Assembly: GCA_027295645.1 (NCBI GenBank)
Contig: JAPUKM010000100.1
Span: 1-11,007 of the forward strand
Length of the DNA: 11,007 bases
Reading direction: 5' to 3'
DNA from: Chloroflexota bacterium
GTDB lineage: Bacteria > Chloroflexota > Dehalococcoidia > Lucifugimonadales > JAPUKM01
In this document: positions 5,629-11,007 of the stretch, in pieces
Layout of the letters: the number at the start of each line of letters is the position of its first letter
Position numbering within the stretch: position 1 is the stretch's first letter
The notes under the pieces: model-generated
Told to the model about the DNA's origin: nothing
What the model saw: the letters and a program-made list of their open reading frames with translations, nothing else
Databases searched by the model: none
Position numbers and translations under genes: made by a program

Positions 5629-5864
5629 ACCAGCCACATCCCCTTGCTGTGAAGACTGGTGATGGCGAAGGTCCGGCTGCTTTGAGACTCCGCAGTCGCT
5701 GGGTCACTGTGGAGGCAGTCGTGGACCGATGGCGCATCGACGACGAGTGGTGGCGTGAACAGCCTATCAGCCGGATGTACTACGAGTGCGCTGTTGACCA
5801 GGGGTTGAGAGTGACGGTGTTTCAGGACCTGGCCTCCTATAAATGGTCTCTCCAAAGGGCATAA
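5577..5864 (+). CDS. DUF6504 small protein of the mutasome operon
   Basis: A protein of up to 95 residues between imuB and dnaE2. Residues about 36-95 match my recollection of DUF6504, a short domain found next to, or at the C-terminus of, ImuB-like polymerases: LRLRSRWVTVEAVVDRW, IDDEWWREQPISRMYYE, then VTVFQDLASYKW. The Trp/Tyr-rich beta-type pattern is shared, but no catalytic residue or function is established. With the GTG at 5577 the gene overlaps imuB by 52 bp; the first 35 residues (Pro/Ala/Gly-rich) are outside the conserved part, so the true start could be GTG 5649 (71 residues). The stop is 6 bases before the dnaE2 start, which argues for tight co-translation of all three genes. 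A direct role in the ImuB-DnaE2 complex is inferred from position only. Confidence 0.8.
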   Translation: MVKDTRTPAGAGDIRALNQPHPLAVKTGDGEGPAALRLRSRWVTVEAVVDRWRIDDEWWREQPISRMYYECAVDQGLRVTVFQDLASYKWSLQRA

Positions 5865-5870
5865 CCAGGC

Positions 5871-8800
5871 ATGGCCTACGTAGAGCTCCACTGCCATAGC
5901 AACTACTCCTTCCAGGAGGGGGCCTCCTTCATCCACGAGCTGCTGCCCCGCGCCGTGGACCTCGGGTATCCCGCTCTGGCCATCACCGACCACGACAACC
6001 TGTGTGGCGCCATGGAGTTTGCCAAAGAAGCACGCTCACTGGGTGTCCAGCCCATCATCGGCGCGGAGGTCACCCTCAGGGGCGGCTACCATCTCACTCT
6101 CTTGGCGGAGACTCGCCAGGGGTATAGCAACCTGTGTCAGCTGCTCTCGGCTGCTCGTATGACCACGGACCGCCGGGAGCCCGAGCTTGATCCCCAGTTC
6201 CTTCCTGATCATGCAAAGGGGCTCATCCTGCTGTCAGGATGCCGCAAAGGAGAGGTTGCTTCGCTGGCACAGGCAGGACTGCTGAGTGAAGCAAGAGACG
6301 TTGCCGGACAATACGTGGAATGGTTTGGCAGGGAGAACGTCTACCTGGAGCTCCAGCAGAACCTTGTCCATGGAGATACGCAACGCAACCGTCGCCTTAT
6401 CGACCTGGCACAGCAAATGGGAGTCGGTGTCGTCGCCACCAACAACGTCCATTATCACGTCAGGGAGCGTCACCAACTCCATGACTGCCTGGTCGCCGTC
6501 AAGCACCTCAAGAGTCTGGAGGAGAGCCACAGGGAGCGACGGGCCAACTCTGAGTTCTATATGAAGTCACCTCAGGAGATGACCGAGCTGTTCTCTGAGT
6601 GTCCTGAGGCTATTGCCAATACACTGCGTATTGCAGAGCGGTGCGCCGCCTTTGACCTAACCAAGGACTTGGACTACCGGTTCCCCAATTCACCTGTGCC
6701 GCAGGGATTCACGCAGGAGGGCTATCTACGACATCTCTGCGAAGAGGCAGCCGTTCGTCGTTATGGCTCCATGACTGACCAGGTGAAGGACCGCCTAGAT
6801 GAGGAATTCCGACTGATCCGCCGCCACAACCTTGAGGGCTTCTTCCTCATCTACCACGACATCATCCAGCTGGGACGCGAAGTGATGATCGACCTGGGCC
6901 TCGTCGACCGTGAGGTTCCTCTAGAGGAGAATCCACCGGGCAGAGGGCGGGGCTCCAGTGTCTCCATGCTTACGGGCTATCTCATAGGTCTCTCCCACAT
7001 AGACCCGTTGGAATTTGACCTCTCGCTGGAGCGGTTCCTCTATGACGATGACCTTGCAGCGACACCGGACATCGACCTTGACTTCCCCCGCAACATTCGC
7101 GAGGAGCTGATCAAACGAGTCCACCAGAAGTATGGCTGGGAGCGTGCCGCACTCACCGGCATGATCTCCACCTACAAGCTGAAAGGGGCCGTGCGTGATC
7201 TTGGCAAAGCGCTGGGACTCCCGCCTGACCAGGTGGACAAGCTGGCGAAACGGGCCGACAACGGCAGCGCCGCCCACCTTGCGGCAGAGATGGCCTCGCA
7301 TCCCGAGTTCCGAGACAGTATCGAGGCTCCGGGTTGGCGTGACCTGGTACGGTTGGCAGCGGAGCTGGATGGGTTCCCCAAGTATCTTGCACAACACCCA
7401 GGCGGCATGGTCATCAGTTCTACGCCGCTCACGGAAATCGTTCCTGTCCAGCCGGGGGCCATAGATGCCCGGTACATCATGCACTGGGACAAGGACAGCA
7501 TCGACGATGCCGGGTTCGTGAAGATCGATTTCCTGGCCCTCGGAGCCCTCTCCCAGATGCAGGAAGCACTTGACCTCATCGAGCAGCGTTCCCGGCGCAG
7601 GCCGGACTTCTCCCGTATCGACTTCGAGGACAGGGCCGTGTACGACATGATCTGCAGCGCAGACACCATTGGTATCTTCCAGGTGGAGTCGGCAGCCCAA
7701 ATGCAGACCGTCACGCGCATCCGGCCTCAGAACCTCACGGACATGGCACACGAAGTGGCCGCAGTACGTCCTGGTGTCGGGGTCAATGATGGGGTTTCCC
7801 AGTACATTCGGCGTCGACAAAAGCTGGAACCTGTCGAATACACCCATGACCTAGAGAAGCACGCTTTGGAGCGCACAAACGGGATCATCCTCTTCCAGGA
7901 CCAGGTGAACCAGGTGGCTATGGATGTGGCCGGCTTCTCTCCTCTGGAGGCGGACCAAATCCGCCGTGCCTTCGGACGTCGGAATAATGAGCGCCTTATC
8001 CAGGCTTATTGGGAGAAGTTCAAAAAAGGTGCGGGTGAAAGAGGTGTACCCGAGGATACAGCTCTGCATATCTTCAAGAAGTTCAACGGACAGTATATGT
8101 TCCCAGAGAGCCACGCCTTCGCATTCGGTGTTACAGCGTATCAAGCGTCGTGGCTCAAATATTACTACCCGTTGGAGTTCTATGTCGGCCTGTTCAACCA
8201 GCAGCCCATGGGCTTCTACAACCTGGAGACACTGAAGGAGGACGCCAAGCGTCATGGTGTCAAGGTGCTGAACCCCGACATCAACCTGAGCAACGAGAAG
8301 TCGGTCATCGAAGGGAAGGCACTACGGCTCGGACTGTTACATGTAGCCACGGTAGGCTCCGTAGCGGCCGAGACCATCACTAAGGTGAGAAATGAGGGTG
8401 GGCTGTTCAGTTCTATCGGAGAGTTCATGGGAAGGACTGGGACCCTTCACGAGGCGCTGGATAATCTTGCCGATGCCGGCGCCTTCGACTCTCTGGCAGA
8501 GGACCGGCGCGGTATCCGGTGGGAGATCGGCTTGCGCTATCGGCCTATCAACCACCAGTTAGCTCTGGCTTTCCCTGTCGCTCAGGATATGGTCAGCCTG
8601 GCCGATCTGACGCCTTGGGAAATCATGGAAGGGGAATACAGGACTATGGGGCTGCACCCTGGTGGACACGTGCTGGCTTATCTTCGAGATCAGCTTGAGG
8701 GCGCCGTATCCACCAGTCGGGAGATAGTGGACTTGGAAGATGGCGCACAAGTAACTGTGGCCGGCCTCGTGATCCGCCGTCAAAGGCCATCTGGCAAGGC

Positions 8801-9011
8801 CGTGTTTATTACGCTGGAGGATGAGTACGGCCTGTCGCCTCTCATTATCTGGCCTGCGGTCTACCAGAAATATCGACACGCCTTCAGGGAGCCATTGTTG
8901 GCCGTCCAGGGAACCGTCTCAAGGAGAGACGGGACGATGAACGTCGTGGTGTCGTATGCCAGAGGCTTGTCTGTAGAGATGAAAGCGCCCAAGGCCAAGA
9001 ATTGGGGATGA
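5871..9011 (+). CDS. dnaE2: Error-prone DNA polymerase III alpha subunit DnaE2 (ImuC)
   Basis: A 1046-residue C-family polymerase that performs translesion synthesis in the mutasome. The N-terminal PHP domain (about 1-200) keeps metal-type residues: VELHCHSNYSF (His7, His9), AITDHDNL (Asp40, His41), IIGAE (Glu66) and His74. The polymerase core has PDIDLDF with catalytic Asp400 and Asp402, and the third acid Asp553 in VKIDFLALGAL, matching Asp401, Asp403 and Asp555 of E. coli DnaE. GRGSSVSMLTGYLIG, GIFQVESAAQM and GIILFQDQVNQVAMDVAGFSP are further family motifs. An OB-fold (VTVAGLVIRRQRPSGKAVFI) begins near residue 958. Total length fits DnaE2 rather than replicative DnaE (about 1160), and the end, SVEMKAPKAKNWG, is of the DnaE2 type with no extra tail domain. 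The ATG is 6 bases after the DUF6504 stop; only a weak AGG precedes it. Antisense frames inside the gene are shadows. A polymerase active site appears intact. Confidence 0.96.
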   Translation: MAYVELHCHSNYSFQEGASFIHELLPRAVDLGYPALAITDHDNLCGAMEFAKEARSLGVQPIIGAEVTLRGGYHLTLLAETRQGYSNLCQLLSAARMTTDRREPELDPQFLPDHAKGLILLSGCRKGEVASLAQAGLLSEARDVAGQYVEWFGRENVYLELQQNLVHGDTQRNRRLIDLAQQMGVGVVATNNVHYHVRERHQLHDCLVAVKHLKSLEESHRERRANSEFYMKSPQEMTELFSECPEAIANTLRIAERCAAFDLTKDLDYRFPNSPVPQGFTQEGYLRHLCEEAAVRRYGSMTDQVKDRLDEEFRLIRRHNLEGFFLIYHDIIQLGREVMIDLGLVDREVPLEENPPGRGRGSSVSMLTGYLIGLSHIDPLEFDLSLERFLYDDDLAATPDIDLDFPRNIREELIKRVHQKYGWERAALTGMISTYKLKGAVRDLGKALGLPPDQVDKLAKRADNGSAAHLAAEMASHPEFRDSIEAPGWRDLVRLAAELDGFPKYLAQHPGGMVISSTPLTEIVPVQPGAIDARYIMHWDKDSIDDAGFVKIDFLALGALSQMQEALDLIEQRSRRRPDFSRIDFEDRAVYDMICSADTIGIFQVESAAQMQTVTRIRPQNLTDMAHEVAAVRPGVGVNDGVSQYIRRRQKLEPVEYTHDLEKHALERTNGIILFQDQVNQVAMDVAGFSPLEADQIRRAFGRRNNERLIQAYWEKFKKGAGERGVPEDTALHIFKKFNGQYMFPESHAFAFGVTAYQASWLKYYYPLEFYVGLFNQQPMGFYNLETLKEDAKRHGVKVLNPDINLSNEKSVIEGKALRLGLLHVATVGSVAAETITKVRNEGGLFSSIGEFMGRTGTLHEALDNLADAGAFDSLAEDRRGIRWEIGLRYRPINHQLALAFPVAQDMVSLADLTPWEIMEGEYRTMGLHPGGHVLAYLRDQLEGAVSTSREIVDLEDGAQVTVAGLVIRRQRPSGKAVFITLEDEYGLSPLIIWPAVYQKYRHAFREPLLAVQGTVSRRDGTMNVVVSYARGLSVEMKAPKAKNWG

Positions 9012-9068
9012 TCAGAAACCAGCTCGGGCCACGGAGACAAAAGGTGACACCATCGGGAATAGCCGGTC

Positions 9069-9400
9069 TCAGAGAGGTAATCCCTTTGTAGGCCCATCTG
9101 GAAAGCCCACCCACGTGCGCCCATCCAGCGTCCCGTCGAAGTGGCAGACGGCACACGAAATCCAGTTGTCGGTCGTGAGGACAGGCGACGACGCCGAATT
9201 GAAGATACGCTTGCCGACAAGTATGTCAGGCTCAAGGGGGATTGTGGTCAGAGCCAAGGTGGTGGTGACCTCGTTCGAGGCCGTATCGATCACGCTTAAC
9301 GTGCCGTCCAGTGTGTTGTTCACGAACAGGCGAGCGCCATCGGGCGTGATAGCGATCCTCCTGGGGTTGGCGCCGACGGGCAAGTCAGTGGGTCGTGACG
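9069..9400 (-). pseudogene. Fragment of a beta-propeller/cytochrome c protein (decayed)
   Basis: The minus strand from about 9400 to the TGA at 9069-9071 encodes an internal piece of a YVTN-type beta-propeller joined to a cytochrome c peroxidase-like haem domain. It reads LPVGANPRRIAITPDGARLF, then NNTLDGTLSVIDTASNEV, then KRIFNSASS and WISCAVCHFDGTLDGRTWVG. CAVCH (codons 9155-9141) is a c-type haem site. The piece lacks a start, a signal peptide and most of the propeller, and stops shortly after the haem motif. A shift of one frame would carry GPTKG into ITSLRPAIPDG, which looks like the expected continuation, so a frameshift is likely near 9080. The open frame nominally extends to 9452, but beyond about 9400 it is only the antisense of the reductase tail. 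It is best read as a gene remnant; the parent protein would have been exported and electron-transferring. Confidence 0.7.
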
Positions 9401-9993
9401 GGCTCCTGAGAGTAGTCACAGAAACCTTCAGCCTTGAACTGTAGGCTCGCACGGGCTACCTCTGCACCGAGATCTTTCAGTTGCTGCTCCACTCTCGCGT
9501 CACTAACCTGTCCCTTATCGTCGAACACCTGCCACGCCTTCGGTATGGGCATCACCAGCGGAGCCGCCCATCCTCTAAGGGAACGAACTACAAACTCCAT
9601 GGTATTGATTGCCTGCAACCCCTGAACGCCGCCGGCGGTGCTGATGAGGCCGACCACTTTGTTCGTAAGGTATGGTGGCTTTTTATCGGCGAGCAGCTGC
9701 AACCAGTCCAGCGCGTTCTTGAATGATCCGCTAATGGTTCCGTGGTACATGGGGCTGCTCCAAAGCAATCCATCAGCTTTGTACACCGCATCACTCAACG
9801 TCAGCGCAGACTGTGGCGTCTCTTTGCGCTCTGGCGCATACATAGGAAGGTCCAGACTGGAGATATCGAATAACCTCGTCTCCGCCCCTGCTTCGTGAGC
9901 ACCCTCAAGGGCGATGTTCAGTGCTGACAGACTCACCGATGACGGAGCTAGCGAGCCTCCGAGTCCAACAATTCTTGCTCCATTCTTAGGCAT
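9385..9993 (-). CDS. NADPH-dependent FMN reductase family flavoprotein
   Basis: A 202-residue flavodoxin-fold protein of the NADPH-dependent FMN reductase group (related to ChrR/ArsH-type quinone or chromate reductases). It starts with the beta strand and phosphate loop IVGLGGSLAPSSVS (about 8-21), the FMN phosphate-binding site. SSPMYHGTISGSFKNALDWL (79-98) is the family's SPEYNGSIPGALKNALDW motif, and ISTAGGVQGLQAIN follows at 116-129. It would use NAD(P)H to reduce flavin, quinones or other acceptors in the cytoplasm; the substrate cannot be told from sequence. The start ATG has an excellent GGAGGG 5 bases upstream. The last dozen residues (CDYSQEPVTTH) go past the usual end of the family and overlap the cytochrome remnant, so the natural tail may have been replaced. 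It stands alone, with inverted repeats in its upstream region that could be regulatory. Confidence 0.9.
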   Translation of the reverse strand: MPKNGARIVGLGGSLAPSSVSLSALNIALEGAHEAGAETRLFDISSLDLPMYAPERKETPQSALTLSDAVYKADGLLWSSPMYHGTISGSFKNALDWLQLLADKKPPYLTNKVVGLISTAGGVQGLQAINTMEFVVRSLRGWAAPLVMPIPKAWQVFDDKGQVSDARVEQQLKDLGAEVARASLQFKAEGFCDYSQEPVTTH

Positions 9994-10197
9994 GTTCCCT
10001 CCGTGCTTGCCTGAGATCCAACGTTGCGTACTCGCAAGTAGTGTAAACGAATGATACTCAATGCGTCATTGTGGGGTTCCGGGCCGAGCCACCACGCGTT
10101 CGAACAATTGCCCTTTGGGTCAGTTCCCTGCACCAGGCGACGTGTGAGGCCTCACAACCCGGTAGTCCGTTGACCACACCCGCCTCGTCCTCAATCG
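9994..10197. other. Intergenic region with perfect inverted repeats
   Basis: These 204 bp hold no convincing gene. From the reductase side outwards they contain three perfect inverted repeats: TTGCG/CGCAA (10024-10028 and 10033-10037), CAATG/CATTG (10059-10063 and 10067-10071), and the 14-bp palindrome TGTGAGGCCTCACA (10143-10156). A weak promoter towards the reductase can be drawn on the minus strand (ATGACG, 18 bp, TACACT) overlapping the second repeat. No T-tract terminator follows the NHL gene. Confidence 0.55.
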
Positions 10198-11007
10198 TTA
10201 TTCCAAAGGCCTGAACTTCCGCACGACTCCGTTCCCTGTGTCCGCTCCATATAGCGCACCGGTACTGTCAAACAGTAGCCCGTGTGGGCCGCGGAATGTG
10301 CCTGGAGCAAGCTCGAATAGCAGCTCTCCCTCAGGGCTGAATTGTCGCACCCGACTACCTGTAAACTCCGATACCCACCAGTTGCCGTCTTTGTCAAACG
10401 CTATGTTGGTCGGCGAGTTGAAAACCGCCCCGCCCGCCCGTGGCCAGAGTTGGACGAAGGTGCCATTCCTGGTAAAGCGCTGAATACGGGAATTGCCGCG
10501 GTCCATCACCCAGAGGTCTCCTTCGGGGCCAATGGCTACTCCTGTGGGATTTCTCATTTCCCCCGGGCCTGTGCCGGGTGCGCCGATCTGCTGCAGAACC
10601 CCTCCAGCACTGTCGAAGACCTGAACTCGGCTGTTCCCCCAGTCGCTCACGTAGACACGCATGTTGTCGTCCAAGGCTACGGTCATTGCAGATGCGAACT
10701 CACCCGGCCCATCGCCTAACACGCCCCAAGCGTCCAAAAACTCGCCTTCGGAGGAGAAAACCTGAATCCGATGTCCGCCGCTCTCGGCAACGTAAACCCT
10801 GCCATCTGGTCCAACTATGATCCCAGTAGGAGAACGGAGTTGCCCAAGTTCGCCGCCGAGGCCTCCCCACTCTGCTAGAAGTTCCCCCTCCGCCGTGAAC
10901 TTCCGCACCCGATGCCCCTGGAACTCCGTCGTATAGACGTGATCTGCCGCGTCGATGGCGATGCCGTTCGGACTATTGAAGCGAACCCCATCCGCGCCGT
11001 CGCCCCA
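10198..11007 (-). CDS. NHL-repeat beta-propeller protein, partial at the window end
   Basis: The frame is open from the window edge (11007) to the TAA at 10198-10200, giving 269 residues; the N-terminus lies outside. The sequence is six tandem NHL repeats of about 40-45 residues. Each has the pattern SP-G-a-a-d..G.vYV.D..N.RvqvF...G: examples are FNSPNGIAIDAADHVYTTE, LRSPTGIIVGPDGRVYVAES, MRNPTGVAIGPEGDLWVMD and FNSPTNIAFDKDGNWWVSE. Six blades make a closed or nearly closed propeller. Such proteins act as binding scaffolds or, in some families, as lyases; many are exported or surface-attached. No catalytic motif or signal peptide is seen in the part available. An internal GTG at 10908 is not a likely start because a full repeat lies before it. 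The gene ends 204 bp upstream of the FMN reductase on the same strand. Confidence 0.9.
   Translation of the reverse strand, partial: WGDGADGVRFNSPNGIAIDAADHVYTTEFQGHRVRKFTAEGELLAEWGGLGGELGQLRSPTGIIVGPDGRVYVAESGGHRIQVFSSEGEFLDAWGVLGDGPGEFASAMTVALDDNMRVYVSDWGNSRVQVFDSAGGVLQQIGAPGTGPGEMRNPTGVAIGPEGDLWVMDRGNSRIQRFTRNGTFVQLWPRAGGAVFNSPTNIAFDKDGNWWVSEFTGSRVRQFSPEGELLFELAPGTFRGPHGLLFDSTGALYGADTGNGVVRKFRPLE

Noticed and set aside
6921..7847. A 308-codon antisense frame within dnaE2
   Set aside because: Antisense of a certain polymerase gene, with no recognisable domain and no ribosome binding site.
10098..10105. GTTCGAAC palindrome as a tRNA T-loop or LexA box
   Set aside because: No cloverleaf can be built around it, and the arms are in the opposite order to a GAAC-N4-GTTC box.
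10342..10719. Plus-strand frames opposite the NHL-repeat gene
   Set aside because: They are shadows; the minus strand shows six regular NHL repeats.
1..11007. CRISPR arrays, tRNA/rRNA genes, insertion sequences, att sites
   Set aside because: No regularly spaced repeats, no transposase or integrase motifs, and no RNA gene structure seen on reading the window.

Overview
The window looks like bacterial chromosome, most likely from the phylum Chloroflexota (Dehalococcoidia-like). That placement is an inference. It rests on a bacterial translin-family protein, which is rare outside archaea and a few bacterial phyla, an RNase HII-YraN fusion, an FmdB zinc ribbon, and an error-prone ImuB/DnaE2 polymerase set with a DUF6504 protein. 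No rRNA, tRNA, CRISPR array or transposase is visible.

Region 1 (1-2908, + strand) is very GC-rich with strongly C/G-ending codons and reads as core genome. In order it holds two leader hairpins, a fused RNase HII-YraN gene, an FmdB-type zinc ribbon gene, thiE (thiamine phosphate synthase), and a translin-family nucleic-acid-binding gene. The thiE-translin junction is a 70-bp imperfect tandem duplication that copies the thiE 3' end together with a strong ribosome binding site and a TTG codon. The translin gene starts from the second copy.

Region 2 (2909-9011) is visibly lower in GC and is a DNA-damage and mutagenesis cluster. An SRAP/YedK-type abasic-site protein lies on the - strand. Upstream of it on the same strand is a stretch (3703 to about 4244) that reads as one gene broken across three frames. 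Pointing the other way is an operon of imuB (catalytically dead Y-family polymerase), a DUF6504 small protein and dnaE2 (error-prone DNA polymerase III alpha). The operon has an unusually clear promoter (TTGACA, 17 bp, TATTCT) whose spacer is exactly an AGAAC/GTTCT-type inverted repeat, a candidate damage-response operator. ImuB would bridge DnaE2 to the beta clamp through its QESLF motif. No imuA, lexA or recA is in the window.

Region 3 (9012-11007) is on the - strand. It holds a decayed fragment of a beta-propeller/cytochrome c protein, an intact NADPH-dependent FMN reductase-type flavoprotein gene, a short intergenic stretch with several perfect inverted repeats, and an NHL-repeat beta-propeller gene cut by the window end. 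This part looks like a shuffled accessory region.
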